A DNA stretch of 64,000 nt from Anisodus tanguticus (GCA_034509755.1 CM067544.1:8039501-8103500); one strand, 5' to 3'. Positions 45,843 through 58,939 are shown, numbered from the stretch's first letter. Program-made: numbers and translations. The notes: generated by a model not told the origin, from the letters alone.

Positions 45843-47087
45843 TATATTATTATCTGATATATAGGTGAAGGGGTAGGAAAATCCAAATGAACACCATTAG
45901 CTCGAAGATTGACGTTGGATTTGTTATTGTTATTCAAAGAATTAATACATAGTCAGCCCCTTAAATTTGTCAGAATATTCCATTTAGACATTTAAACTAA
46001 GTTCTGTTCCAATTGAACCCATAACTCCAATTAATTTGTTCCTATCAAACTCTTCTAACTTAAACTTTAAAAAAATTGTGCCCATGCAATTAGATGCTAG
46101 TTACGTGGATATTTTAACCAATAAAAACGTATCACCTTGTTTATATTATACACATCAGATATAAACCTCTACTAAAAAAAATAAAAAAAGAACCCAATCA
46201 ATTGAAAAGAGTTTACTCCATTAAACAAATGAACCACTGCATTAAAAATGAAAAGATATATTTTCTCAAAATCTCCCCAGCAAGCTCCGTATTTGGCAAT
46301 TTTCATCTCAAAAAATCCTAGAAAATTGTTCGATTTCAATGGAATGTTAGTCGATTCTAACTAAATTCTAGTTGTAGTCTCTCATAGTTCATCAATATTC
46401 AAAATCTCCGTTCTGGATTTGCTTCAGTCTATGAAGTCTCAATTTTGGGTATTCAACACAATAACATAAATAAGCTTGAACTTAGACATGCATAAACTCA
46501 GTAACAGTGTTAGTAGAAGCAGAAGCAGTTGAATGAAAAGAGAAAGAGAGATGTAGAGAAGAGAGAAGAACACACAGTAGGAATCATTCTCAATTAGTCT
46601 TGTGAAAAATAACTTGTGTATCAATACACGTACAATCAACTATATATATGATTGAATTAAGCTCATAACTACCACTTAACTATATCTAACAACCTAACTA
46701 ACTTGAAAGTAGTTAACTAACTAATTAACTATAAATATGAAATATTAGGAAAAGACTGTTTTGCCCTTATTCTTTGTTTACATTATTCTACAAAGCTCCA
46801 TTAGAAGGCAACTTCGATGAGTTCGACGTTGCCTCTTTAAAGGAGTAATCTTGAAAGAAATTGTTAATTTTTGAACAAATATTATCTTAAATCATATAGG
46901 GGAGAAATTAATTGGACAAAAATTGAGCAAGTTGGGAGAAACGAGAAAAAGATGAGAAAGGGGAGAAAAACCAAATTAGTGTTCAGATGATACATACGAA
47001 AGATGTAAAAATATCACCGTTAAAATACACCTAGATGTTTATTTCTCAAGTTCATACGCTTGTTTTTGGGTGAAACACACGCTATAC

Positions 47088-47318
47088 TATTAGCACACGA
47101 TAATTATGGGAGAAATCTCATATTATCATCATCCACCATAAATCATATAATTATAATCAATTAGTAGTATTGTAATTATTAGACAAATCAATTAGTTAGT
47201 AATTAGCATCTTATATTTTAGATAACCTAGATTATTACTACATACCATGATTGTATATATATTCTATGGATGGAATGAAATATTTGAGGGATTCAATTCT
47301 TACATGGTATCAAGATTC
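47088..47318 (+). repeat. 5' LTR (217 bp) and primer site of element C
   Basis: 47088-47304 starts TATTAGC and ends TTACA. TGGTATCAAGATTC at 47305-47318 is the Met-tRNA-type site. The matching 3' LTR is 51427-51603 plus 58544-58583. Confidence 0.9.
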
Positions 47319-47550
47319 AAAGATCATTTGCCCTAATTTCTACTCTCCCTAAACCGAAATCTCTCCTCCCTTTCTCCTAATTGTTTTCGGCCACCACTCC
47401 TTAAACAATAGTAAACACTAGCCGACTTCTAAAATATCCCCCCCCCCCCCACTCGGCTTACATTTTCCAACACCCTAAGGTTTTTTTTTTCACATACCAC
47501 ACTTCAAACACTTCTTCTTTTCTTCTATAGTTTGATTTCTTGTGGAAACT

Positions 47551-49900
47551 ATGGCCGACAAACAAACTTTTTATTCCGCTCTTGCCGTTAATAACGTCAA
47601 GAACTTTATCTCTATCACCCTTGAAATGGAGAAAGAGCAATATACCTCTTGGGCGGAATTGTTCATATTCATTGCCGCGCATATGAGGTGCTCGACCATA
47701 TCATACCTTCCGAGTCGTCCTCATATGCCATTTTAACGAACAAAACGCTATGGTCCCGTTTGGATGCTATTGTCCTTCAATGGATATATGACACTATATC
47801 CAACGATCTGTTACATACCATATTGGAGCTGAATTTTATGGCTCAATAGGCATGGGAACGGTTACAAAATATATTTCAGGATAACAAAGTTTCTCGAGTC
47901 ATTTATCTTGAACACCAATTTACTAACGTTAAATTGGATGATTTTTCCAACATCTCCTCTTATTGTCAGGAATTGAAGATGTTTGCGGACTAACTATGCA
48001 ACGTTGGTTCGCCCGTTATAAATCAACTGTTGGTCATTCAGTCGATTGCAGGGTTGAATGAACAATATGATGGAGTGGCTACGTTCATTCAGTAAAGTAA
48101 TCCATTGCCTCCCTTCTATGATGCACGTTCACGTTTGATTCTCGAAGAAACGCGAAAGGAAAAACATGCATCTTCCACCGCCGGAACTGCTCTCGTATCC
48201 ACCAACTCATTTTCCACTGATTTGGAGCCCCAAAATTTCTGGTCCGGGGGAAATAATATTCGTCAAAATAATAGCCAAAAACGGGGTTCGTATCCACCAA
48301 CTCATTTTCCACGGTAGTCGATTTGGAGCCCTAAAATTTCTGGTCCTCCTTCTTCAAATTGCAATAATATTCGTCAAAATAATAGCCAAAAACGGGGTTC
48401 AAACCGTAATAAAAACTTGATCTATGTTAGACACTTTACCATTGACAACAATGTTTCTGTGAATTTTGATCTGTTTGGATTTTCTGTGAATGATTTTCAA
48501 ACGGGGATGCCACTTATGAGATGCAATAGCACGGGGGACTTATATCCTGTCACCACTGTTTCAAAACATTACATGACACAACCATCAACCTTTGCTGCCA
48601 TTTCTCATACCCTATGACACAATCGGTTGGGACACCCGGGAACATAAGTTTTTAATAATCTTAGGAAGAATAATTTATTTGATTGTAACAAACTTTTGGA
48701 CTCTTCTGTTTGCCAATCTTGCGTGTTTGGTAAACATGTTAAGCTTCCTTTTGCATCTTCTACTACTCATACTTTTATGCTATTTGATCTTGTGCATTGT
48801 GATTTGTGGACATCACCAGTTTTGAGTTCTGCAAGTCATAAATATTATATGCTCATTCTCGATGATTATTTGATTTTTTTGTGGACGTTTCCCTTAGGAA
48901 ATAAATCACAAAACTACACCATTTTTAAACAATTTAGTGTTTTTATTAAAACATAATTTGGCAAAAACATTAAAAGTTTTCAATGTGACAATGGGGAAGG
49001 GGGGAATTCATCAATGCCCAATTTAATGATTTTTGTCACCAAAATGGGATGTCTTTGCATCTTTCGTGTCCATATACATCACCACAAAATGGGAAAGCCG
49101 AAAGAAAGATTAGAACAATTAACAATATGATTCGTTCTATTCTTGTGCATTCTTCCACACCACCAAAATTTTGGCACCATGCACTTCAAATGGCCACATA
49201 CCTTTTAAATATTCTTCCTAGTAAATTGCTCTCCAATGTGTCTCTTACACAAATGTTGTATCATCGTCTCCCGTCTTTTACACATTTGAGGGTGTTTGTG
49301 TTATCCTTTATTTCCATCCACAACCATTAACAAGTTACAAGCTCGTTCCACTCCTTGTGTGTTTTTGGGTACTCGCAGAATTATAGGGGATATAAATGTT
49401 ATGATTTGACGAATGGGAAAATAATTATATCTCGTCATATGGTGTTTGATGAGTCTACATTCCCGTTTGCTAAATCTCATGTGGCATCCTCACCTTCATA
49501 TGAATTTTTGGATAACGGAATACATCTCATTTTACACCACCATTTTAATAACAAACACAAGTGGAACCACCTCAACAACATAACCAACACCTTTTGGCCC
49601 ATCCACAAAATGAGACTAGGACCGAGACCACAACCTCGTCGTCGGGGGTCTCAACCCAGTCCCATTCTCGTGGCGGGCAGACTCAATGGGGGAGCCCACT
49701 TCTCCTCACCAACATCTGCAAACCAGCCCACTATCGGATCCTAGCCCAACATCGATCACCACACACCCCCTCGGTCCATTACCAATACTATACAGCCTCA
49801 GACCATTGAAACTCGTGTAATGCATGAAATTTTTAGGCCCAAACGTCAGTTTAACCTTCTATCCACAGAACAACCTTCACCTATACCAAAAATCCCAAAG
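47551..49900 (+). pseudogene. Element C gag-protease-integrase remnant
   Basis: Gag starts at ATG 47551 ('MADKQTFYSALAVNNVKNF') and shifts frame near 47665, continuing with 'AYEVLDHI' and 'RLDAIVLQWIYDTISND'. A 95-111-bp duplication lies at 48194-48400. The protease motif itself appears deleted: the nucleocapsid joins directly to a post-protease region at 48417. The integrase zinc region has 'SVCQSCVFGKHVKLPF', the core 'HCDLWTSPV' and 'YMLILDDY', and the Glu motif 'YTSPQNGKAERK' at 49070. 49355-49500 is the C-terminal 'NYRGYKCYDLTNGK' region. An in-frame stop or shift separates most blocks. Confidence 0.82.
48194..48400 (+). repeat. Tandem duplication in element C gag
   Basis: 'CGTATCCACCAACTCATTTT' occurs at 48194 and 48289, and 'AATAATATTCGTCAAAATAA' at 48252 and 48363. 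Unit spacing is 95 then 111 bp because the second copy has small insertions. Confidence 0.9.
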
Positions 49901-49905
49901 CTTCC

Positions 49906-51420
49906 TTGTCCGGCCTGAATTGGAAAGCTGCTATGTTAGACGAATTTAATGTTCTTAATAAAAATAAAACGTGGAAATTAGTACCACGCCCGTCTAATGT
50001 GAATGTCATTCGGTCTATGTGGGTGTTTAGTTATAAGAAAAATTATGACGGTTCTTTTGTGAGATACAAAACTCGTCTTGTTGGTGATGGCAGGTCTCAT
50101 CAGGTTGGGGTCGATTGTGGTGAAACATTCAGTCTGGTAGTTAAGCCAGCAACTATCAGGACGGTTCTGAGTCTGGCTCTCTCCAAATCCTGGTCTATTC
50201 ATCAGTTGGATGTTAAAAATGCATTCTTACATGACCACTTACAGAAAATAGTGTACATGCATCAGCCGTTGGGGTTCCGAGATTATTCATGTCCATATCA
50301 TGTTTTTCTGTTGAAGAAATCCTTATATGGTTTGAAACAAGCCCCTAGGACATGGTATAACCGTTTTGCAGGGTTTGTTTCCAAATTAGGCTTTTCTCAC
50401 AGCAAATCTAATCAGTTATTGTTCATTTATCGGAAGGGCACTGACATGGCATATATACTTCTGTATGTTGATGATATTATTCTCACAGCATCATCCATTT
50501 CACTTCACCAGTCTATCATCTCTCTTTTTGCAACAGAATTTGCAATAAAGGACTTGGGTCCATTGAATTATTTTCTTGCCATTGCAGTAACCCAATATGC
50601 AGGTGGTCTCTTTCTTAGTCAAAAGAAATATGTCGAAGAAATAATTGAAAAAGCTGGGATGTCTTCCTGCAAACCATCCCATACTTCAGTTGACACGAAG
50701 GCGAAGTTGAGTAATACAACAGGTATTCCATACAATGATCCGACACATTACTGAAGTCTTGCAAGAGCCTTGCAGTATTTGACCTTTACAAGACCAGATA
50801 TTTCCTATGCGGTTCAGCAAGTTTTTTTACACATGCATGATCCGAAGGAGGAACATATGAGGGCTATAAAAAGGATCCTGCGGTATGTGAAGGGTACTCT
50901 CCATTTTGGGCTTCATTTGTATAAATCCTCTGGCACGCATCTTTCAGCCTACACAGATGCAGATTGGGGTGGCTGCCCGGATACATGTCGTTCCACTTCC
51001 AGTTGTTGTGTGTTTTTGGGAGACAATCTCATTTCTTGGCAGTCCAAACGACAATCCACATTGTCTCGATCAAGTGCTGAGGCAGAATATCGAGGCGTAG
51101 CCAACGTAGTTGTTGAATAATATTGGCTTCGTAATCTACTGTTGGAGTTGCATTGTCCAATTGAAAAGGCAACAGTGATTTATTATGACAATGTGAGTGC
51201 GATATACTTATCCGGCAATGTTGTTCAGCATCAGCGCATGAAACACATTGAAATTGATATGCTATTTGTCCAAGAAAAGGTTGCCCGTGGACAAGTCTGA
51301 GTCCTTCATATACCGTCCCGCTACCAAATTGCATATATATTCACGAAAGGGTTTTCGTATGTACTGTTTGATGATTTTCGGGACAGTCTCAGCATCCGTG
51401 AACCTCCCGCTAAGACTGCG
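49906..51420 (+). pseudogene. Element C reverse transcriptase and RNase H (nearly intact)
   Basis: 49906-50754 is open for 282 codons and covers the RT: 'LNWKAAMLDEFNVLNKNKTW', 'VVKPATIRTVLSLALS', 'HQLDVKNAFLHDHLQKIVYM', 'KKSLYGLKQAPRTWYNRF' and the active site 'LLYVDDIILTAS'. A stop at 50752 is followed in frame by the RT end and RNase H (50770-51120) with 'SAYTDADWGGCPDT' and 'SRSSAEAEYRGVA', again ending in a stop at 51118, after which RNase H continues. Two nonsense changes are the main damage, so this is a recently dead copy. Confidence 0.88.
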
Positions 51421-51426
51421 GGGGAC

Positions 51427-51603
51427 TATTAGCACACGATAATTATGGGAGAAATCCCATATTATCATCCTCCACCATAAATCATGTAATTATAATCAAT
51501 TAGTAATATTGAAATTGTTAGATAAATCAATTAGTTAGTAATTAGCATATTATATTTTAGGTAACCTAGATTATTACTACATACCATGATTGTATATATA
51601 TTC
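51427..51603 (+). repeat. 3' LTR of element C, left part (resumes 58544-58583)
   Basis: It begins TATTAGCACACG after the purine tract, and is split by element B with TATTC at 51599-51603 and 58539-58543. The remaining 40 bp, ending TTAAA, sit at 58544-58583. Confidence 0.93.
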
Positions 51604-52594
51604 TGTTGGTTACAAAGGTGCAGGAAATAGAAATTACAAGTAGCTGCAAAGTAATACAAGAACTGAAAATTACAATTCAACAACAAAACTGAAATTACAA
51701 TTATGTTGAACAAGAAGCTGGAACTGTTTTTGCGTATGCTGAGTCGAGTGTTGCACTCCGTCTTTAAGACAATATTGGCCCGTATGTATCCTTTATACGT
51801 CCTGGACAATTGTCTCCCAAGATAAAACAACAAAGGAATAATTGAGCAAAGGAAACTCAAGTGCCACCGTTAAGAATTTTGAGTAATGAAATGATGCTGG
51901 AAGTTGTAGGAAGAATTCTTTGTTTCTGTTTTTCGTTAAGTGTAAAATGTGCTCAACAATGGTGACAAGGGGTCTTTATATAGTTGAAGGAGGGGCTAAT
52001 GAACTGCCTCCATAAGTGTCATTACTGGCCAAATAATGGCAATTATGGAGGTGATAATTCCTCCATAATAAAGGTAATAATTCCTCCAAAATTACTGGCC
52101 AAGAAACTATACATCTGGCAAAGTTCTCTGGTCCAAAAAGATAATATCAGAAGAAGCACAGACCACGACCCACGACCCACGAATCCGAACCCGGAACCGG
52201 ATGGGACGGGCGGGCGACGGCGACGCGCGCGTGGGCTTTCCTCGAACCGAAGCACATCTAGGTCCTCCCTCCTTTAAACACATGGGATACCCCTTGGGGT
52301 CCCAAACCCCAAGCCAACTTTGAGTCTTATAAACAAAATAATTCTTTCTTCCTCCACCGATGAAGGAGAATTAAACACAATACCACACTTTTCCATGCTT
52401 CAAACACCTCACTTTGTGGACCAATATCTCTTTCATTTCTCAACGAAATTTGACGATTCTTGGCCCTACGGTTATCTACTTACTTAGTAGATCATGCACG
52501 TGTGAAGAACCGAATTCTCCAACATGCGTAACACTAGTGTTTAAGCCGTTAAAGTTGGTCGGTCGCAACTCCCGCCAAAGGCAAATTTCCAACA
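51604..52594 (-). repeat. 3' LTR of element B (991 bp)
   Basis: It matches 57443-58538 but lacks about 100 bp near 52080-52095 that the other copy has (the stretch with the 'TTCAGCCAAAATAAATGG' hairpin part). It carries a CG-rich tract at 52165-52235 and a TATA region near 51975. Confidence 0.93.
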
Positions 52595-53228
52595 ATCCCC
52601 TATTGAAAGAGATTTTGGCGCACTTACATGGTGCCTTTTCATTTCCAGCAATATTTCAGCGGACCGATGTTGCATAAGGAGAGGTAGCTTCAACTTTGAA
52701 CCTTCCATAGTTAAATACCATCGGACTTACTTACTGCGCGGTGAACGTGATGTCTTGAACCGTCAGTGTTTAGTGTAAGCCAAGTCAATAGTACCAACAC
52801 AACAAATTCCCTTACTCTCTTCTTCGTAATATTTTGTCCGTTTTGGCCATGGACAACTTCTTGGATTCTTAAGTGCGTTCATTTGAGGCGGTCCGTCCTC
52901 GCACTTAAATAGGTGGTCTCCTACAAGGTATCCTGCTATACCCCACTTCACAAGTGTTAGGAACCATTAAAAGTGTTCCAAAACCTAACCTCAACTGTTG
53001 AGGATCATTAAAGGTTTTGAAAACTTAACCTTTACCCATATTGCAGATAGCACGTAACGTCTATCGCGGGAACGACTTTGGATTTGGTGTTTCTTTATAG
53101 AAATCACTATCCGAAGTGCTCATGCTTCCACTGAAGCGATCAACTGAACCTTTACAGCTTAATTTTCCCATTGAACCGAATTACCGGGATCTCCAGTTAG
53201 TAAGGTTAGGTTACCACTGTATTGGTCC

Positions 53229-56200
53229 TTATATTTTGGGTTTTAAGCCCATTCCCTTAGACAAGCAAGCCATCTGATCCTTGGGTAAGCCCTTTGTCAA
53301 TGAGTCTGCTATATTATCCTTTGACTTAATGTAATCAATGGACATTATACCCGTGGTGATCAGTTGCCTAACGGTCTTATGCCTCCGTCGAATATGACGA
53401 GACTTGCCGTTGTACATAGCATTCCGTGCCCTTCCTAGAGCCGACTGACTGTGGCAGTGGATCATTACCGAAGGTACGAGTTTGTTCCAATACGGAACAT
53501 CCTCTAAGAAGTCATGAAGCCACTCAGCTTCTTCTCCTGCTTTGTCTAAAGCCATAAACTCTGATTCCATTGTGGATCGGGCGATGCAAGTTTGGTTAGA
53601 GGATTTCCAAGACACAGCCCCACCACCAATTGTAAATACATACCCACTGGTGGACTTGGTGTTCTCTATATCAGATATCCAGTTTACATCAATGTACCCC
53701 TCTAGTACAACTGGATATCTCGAATAGTGTAACCTGAAAGTTAACGTGTATTTCAGGTATTGTAATATCCGATTCAACGCCTTCCAGTGATTATCACTCA
53801 GATTACGGGTGAACCTAGCCAACTTATTGACTACATAAGTAATATCAGGTCGGGTGCAGTTTGTTATATACATCAAACTACCGATCACCTGTGCATATCG
53901 CTCCTGGTATACAGGTGCACCAAGATTTTTATCAAGCTTTTGATTTGTATCCATTGGTGACTTTATCGGTGAACTGTCTAACATCTCGAACTTTCTCAAA
54001 ACATCCTCGATGTAGTGAGACTGAGATAAGACCAGTCCGTCAGACATCTTAGAGATTTTAATTCCTAAGATGACATTTGCGATACCCCTATCATTCATAT
54101 CAAAGCATTATTTCAACATGTTCTTAGTCTCTAGGACTGCTTCTTGTGATCAACATGTCGTCTACATACAGGCATATCATAACAAATGAGTCAGAGTTAC
54201 CTTTCGTGTAGACACATTTATCACACTCATTAATGGCGAAACCCTTCGATAGTAGAGTACTATCAAATTTTTTGTGCCATTGCTTCGGGGCTTGTTTCAG
54301 CCCGTACAGAGATTTGACAAGTCGACAGACTTTCTTCTCTTACCCTTGAACCACATACCCCTCGGGTTGGTCCATATAAATTTCTTCTTCCAAATTACCG
54401 TTTAGGAAGGTTGTCTTGACATCCATTTGGTGTATCTCAAGATCATGCAGAGCTGCGATCGCAATGAATACCCTTATGGATGTCATCCGGGATACCGGGG
54501 AGTATGTGTCAAAGTAGTCAAAGCCTTCTATCTGCCGATAGCCCTTGACTACCAACCTGGCCTTGTACTTGTCTATAGACCCATCTGCTTTGTATTTCCA
54601 TTTGAGTATCCATTTACAACCCAACGGTTTATTTCCCGGAGGAAGATCAACCAACTCCCAAGTATGGTTATGTAGAATGGAGCTTATTTCACTCTCAATA
54701 GCTTCTTTCCAGAGCGGTGCTTCTGGAGTTGACAACGCCTTAGCAATTATCCTTGGTTCATCATTAACCATATAAACTACAAAGTCAGGACCGAAGGATT
54801 TATCCTTCCTGGCCCTTTTACTTCGCCATAGATCCATCTCTGGAGTTTCCAAGTTCTGAGAATCTGGAACACTGGATTCCGGATGTTCAGCCACCTCGAG
54901 ATCCGCTAGATCTGGATCATCTAGATTCGGGCAGTCAACGACTCCCGATTCTTGAGAGCTTTGTTCATAATTTCGTTTGCGAGAGGTTATGTCTTTTTCC
55001 TTTCTAGGAAAGGTGCCTTCAAATAATAGAGCATTCCTTGATTCCACGATTGTACCCTGGTGGATATCTGGAATATCTAACTTATGCACTAAGAAGCGAT
55101 AAGCACTACTGTTATTTGCATATCCGATGAATATGCAATCTACAGTCTTAGGCCCAATCTTGACCTGCTTTGGCTTGGGTACTTCAACATTTGCCAAACA
55201 ACCCCACACCTTAAAGTATTTGTAGGTGGGTTTCTTTTCTTTCCATGATTCATATGGAGTTTTGTCCTTACCCTTATGTGGGACTCTGTTAAGAATCGTA
55301 TTAGCGGTAAGGACGACTTCTCCCCACATGTTTTGGGGAAGACCGGAATTGATGAGCAAGGCATTCATCATTTCCTTCAATGTGCGGTTTTTACGTTCCG
55401 CCACACCATTTGATTGAGGTGAGTATGGAGCCATCGTTTGATGAATAATGCCTTCTTGGGCACAGTATTCCTCAAATGGCGCTACGTATTCTCCCCCTCT
55501 ATCGCTACGAATGGATTTAATCCGTAGGCTTAGTTGGTTTTCAACTTCTGATTTGTAACGTCGGAACGCTTCAAAGGCTTCATCCTTACTTTTCAACAAG
55601 TAAAGGAAACAATACCTTGTGCTATCATTAATGAATGTCACAAAATACTTGTTCCCCCCTCTAGTTTGTGCGAACTTCAAATCACATATATCTTTGTGAA
55701 TAAGTTCTAGAGGAGCGATATTCCTTTCGAAGGATCGAAAAGGAAGCTTGGTGAGTTTTGCCTCTATGCACACCTCACACTTATGTTGAGGGTTTACGTC
55801 GATAGACGGCAACAACTCCAACTTTACCAGCCTTTGAATAGACTTGTAGTTAATGTGTCCTAATCTATGATGCCATAAATTAGAAGACTCAAGCAAATAA
55901 GAAGAAGGTTTAACTTTATTACTTGGATGCATTACAGACATGGCATTCACTTTGAAGAGGCATTCACAGACGAAGCCTCTCCCTACAAAAGTGCCATTCT
56001 TAGTAAGTACAAACTTATTGGATTCAAACACTAGCCTAAAACCAGCATTAACCAATAAAGGTCCAGAAATTAAATTTCTTCTAATCTCTGGGACGTGCAT
56101 CACTTCCTTCAGAATGAGTTCCTTGCCGGAAGTCATCTTCAGGACCACCTTTCCTACCCTCAGCATGTCAGAGGAAGCGTTGTTGCCCATGAACAGCTTC

Positions 56201-57385
56201 TTGTCGGTGACCGGTGTGTACGTGGAGAAGGCATCTTTGTTGGAACAGATGTGCCTGGTAGCACCTGTGTCCATCCACCACTGCATCGGATTCTCAACCA
56301 AGTTGGCTTCTAGCACCACTGCCGAGAATTCCTCAATTATGTCATCCAGGAGCGTGTCCTTGACGACGTTAGCATGCGTCTTGCCTTTAGACTTGGCTTT
56401 CTGTTGTTGCTCAGTCTTGAGCTTGCGGCATTCCTTGATCCTATGACCAGGTTTCCCACAGTGGTGACAATTACCTCTGAACATCTCCGCTGCGTGGGCC
56501 TTGCCGTCTTTCTGAAACTTTCGCTTCTTGCTTGAGTTCCTTTTGGCCTCAGCCAGATTCGCCTTTGCCTCAACAGGTTGTCTACCCCTTGGCAAGGTCT
56601 TCTTATTATCTTCCTGGATTTGGAGTTTGATAATAAGCTCTTCAAAGGTCATCTCCTTTGTCTTGAGTTTTAAGTAACTCATAAATTCATTCCACGAAGG
56701 AGGTAACTTTTCGATCAGCGATGCAACCAAAAACTACTCGTTTGGTTTCATTCCTTCCAAATCCAGGTGATGTAAAATCATTTGGAATTCCTGACTTGGG
56801 ACATTACTGTCTTACTATCCACCATTTGGAATTTTAGAAATTTCCCAACGATGAACTTCTTAGTACCCGCATCTTGTGTGTTGTACTTCTTTTGCAATTT
56901 TCCCACAGCTCTTTGGCAGTGCCAACGGTGCAATAGACCGTGTAGAGAGGGTCTACCAAGCAGTTCAGTATGTAATTCTTACACATGAAATCGCTATGAT
57001 TCCACGCATCAAGAACCATTTTCATGCCATTAATGACATGGATACCAAGGCCCCCTTCACCCGTTTCATTAGGCGAAGAGTCCATTTCATCTCCAGCTTG
57101 TGGAGGATCTTCCGTTAGGAACCGGGTCATGCCCATAACAGTTAAGTAGAATAGCATTTTTTGTTGCCATCTCTTAAATTCTGATCCCATGAATCTTTCA
57201 GGGCGATCATGGTGGTAGGAGGCAGAAGGTGGAGCAACAGTAGTCGGGAAGGCAGCGGAGTTGCTGCCTTGAACAGTAGCGGCAACAGGAGTGAAGGCAG
57301 CAGAGTTGCTGCCTTGGCCAGTAGCGACAGTGGCGGGGAATGCAGCATTGTTGCCTTGAGAGGTAGCAGCAGTAGTAAGTAGCAT
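53229..57385 (-). pseudogene. Element B gag-pol (nearly intact, few breaks)
   Basis: Gag: the ATG at 57385 opens 183 codons with an Ala/Ser repeat-rich start and 'FKRWQQKMLFYLTVMG'; it breaks near 56834. Pol: 54340-56730 is open for 796 codons, with Gag end 'IEKLPPSWNEFMSYLK', zinc knuckle 'CHHCGKPGHRIKEC', protease 'WWMDTGATRHIC', integrase 'WHHRLGHINY' and 'CEVCIEAK', core 'IRSDRGGEY' and 'YSPQSNGVAERKNRTL', and RT start 'WKWKYKADGSIDKYKARLV'. A CAA-to-TAA change at 54340 stops it. The RT centre, including YVDD (near 54155), follows in the same frame, then a shift near 54100. 53229-54098 has the RT end and RNase H ('STMESEFMALDKAGEEAEWL'). Only a few mutations separate it from coding capacity. 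Confidence 0.9.
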
Positions 57386-57442
57386 CGTTCATATTTCCAG
57401 CCATGTTGCAGCAGTTACAGTAAGCAAATATTGTCTTAAACT

Positions 57443-58538
57443 TGTTGGTTACAAAGGTGCAGGAAACGAAAATTACAAGTAACTGCAAAGTAATACAAGA
57501 ACTGAAAATTACAATTCAACAACAAAACTGAAATTACAATTATGTTGAACAAGAAACTGGAACTGTTTTTGCGTATGCTGAGTCGAGTGTTGCACTATGT
57601 CTTTAAGAGTGTTGCACTATGTCTTTAAGACAATATTGCCCCGTATGTATCCTTTATACGTCCTGGACAATTGTCTCCCAAGATAAAACAGCAAAGGAAC
57701 AATTGAGCAAAGGAAACTCAAGTGCTACTGTGAAGAATTTTGAGTAATGAAATAATGCTGGAAGTTGTAGGAAGAATTCTTTGTTTCTGTTTTTTGTTTA
57801 GTGTAAAGTGTGCTCAACAATGGTGACAAGGGGCCTTTATATAGTTGAAGGAGGGGCTGATGAACTGCCTCCATAAGTGCCATTACTGGCCAAGTAATTG
57901 CAATTATGGAGGTAATAATTCCTCAAAAATAAATGGTGAAGATGTGCAACGGATTGTCCATTTAGGAAGAGTAATTCAGCCAAAATAAATGGCTGAATTG
58001 AGTGTTGTTGGCGTTTTCCGAAAGAATTCTGGTCCAAACTGTACGTATGAAACTTCAGGGATAAAACTATACATCTGGCAAAGTTCTCTGGTCCAAAAAG
58101 ATAATATCAGAAGAAGCACAGCCCACGCCCACGAACCCGAGAACCCGAGAACCGGACGGGCGGCGGCGGCGCGCGTGGGCTTTCCTCGAACCGAAGCACA
58201 TCTAGGTTCTCCCTCCTTTAAACAGATGGGATACCCCTCGGGGTCCCAAACCCCAAATCAACTTTTTGTCTTATAAATAAAACAATTTTTTCTTCCTCCA
58301 CCGATGAGGGAGAATTGAACACAATACCACATTTTTCCATGCTTCAAACACCTCACTTCGTGGACCAATATCTCTTTCATTTCTCAACGAAATTTGACGA
58401 TTCTTGGCCCTATGGTTATCTACTTACTTAGTAGATCATGCACGTGTGAAGAACCGGATTCTCCAACATGCGTAACACTAGTGTTTAAGCCGTTAAAGTT
58501 GGTCGGTCGCAACTCCCTCCAAAGGCAAATTTCCAACA
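57443..58538 (-). repeat. 5' LTR of element B (1096 bp)
   Basis: It is TG...CA bounded, with the 'TTTGGACCAGAATTC' unit, CG-rich tract (58130-58175) and TATA near 57835. A 22-bp unit (GAGTGTTGCACTATGTCTTTA plus A) is duplicated at 57585-57606 and 57607-57628, not seen in the other LTR. Confidence 0.93.
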
Positions 58539-58715
58539 TATTCTATGGATGGAATGAAATGCTCGAGGGATTCAATTCTTAAATATACGCCACGTCAGCA
58601 AAAGTGTTTGATAGAAATAAATTATTAGGAGTTAAAGTGTTAAATTGAAACAAGACTTAGTCTAAGTGTCCAAATAGAATATTCTGATAAGTTTAGGGGC
58701 CGGTTAAGCAAATTG

Positions 58716-58908
58716 TGACCTTGATTCATGAACTAATTCATGGAGGCTTTTTGTGGCCTATGCTAGAATTTGTAGGAACAGTAAAGAACAGTCCAAAAGT
58801 GATCCCAGACAGACTTATTACTGGTACTCAAAATTCCAAGAGTGAGATGCGAGTTTGAGTATTAGTTCAATTTAGGTTTTCATTTCTGTGAAGCAACGTG
58901 CCTATGAT

Positions 58909-58939
<31 letters not shown>

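Larger units (their letters stand above)
51604..58538 (-). mobile_element. Ty1/copia element B, complete insertion (6.9 kb, minus strand)
   Basis: LTRs 51604-52594 and 57443-58538 are bounded by TGTTGG...CCAACA, with perfect TATTC duplications. The purine tract (revcomp of 52595-52612) ends ATAGGGGAT, as in A. The leader after the 5' LTR carries 'TTTAAGACAATATTTG'. It has gag and a 2.4-kb pol frame, so it is the best preserved member of the A/B family here and its likely autonomous type. The protein order and 'PPSW..F..YL' Gag end suggest the Tork group (inference). This is the youngest layer of the nest. Confidence 0.95.
47088..58583 (+). mobile_element. Ty1/copia element C, with element B inserted in its 3' LTR
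   Basis: LTRs run TATTAGCACACG...CTTA(C/A)A and are flanked by perfect TATAC duplications (47083-47087 and 58584-58588). Excluding B it is about 4.56 kb. It has a primer site TGGTATCAAGATTC at 47305, gag, protease/integrase, RT and RNase H, then a purine tract GCGGGGGAC at 51418-51426. Short LTRs and compact size fit the Ale/Retrofit-like group (inference). The LTRs are 217 bp and nearly alike, so C is fairly young, and B is younger. Confidence 0.93.
45957..58715. mobile_element. Inverted-repeat DNA element, host of the C/B nest
   Basis: 45957-46070 ('GCCCCTTAAATTTGTCAGAA...') and 58600-58705 ('...TCTGATAAGTTTAGGGGC') are about 110-bp inverted repeats of clear similarity. Without C and B the element would be about 1.25 kb. 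Its inner left part (46140-47082) is AT-rich and noncoding, with a purine/pyrimidine-rich region at 46480-46580. Superfamily not assigned and target duplication not found. Confidence 0.55.

Noticed and set aside
55940..56446. 168-codon plus-strand open frame
   Set aside because: It is antisense to the intact-looking pol frame of element B.
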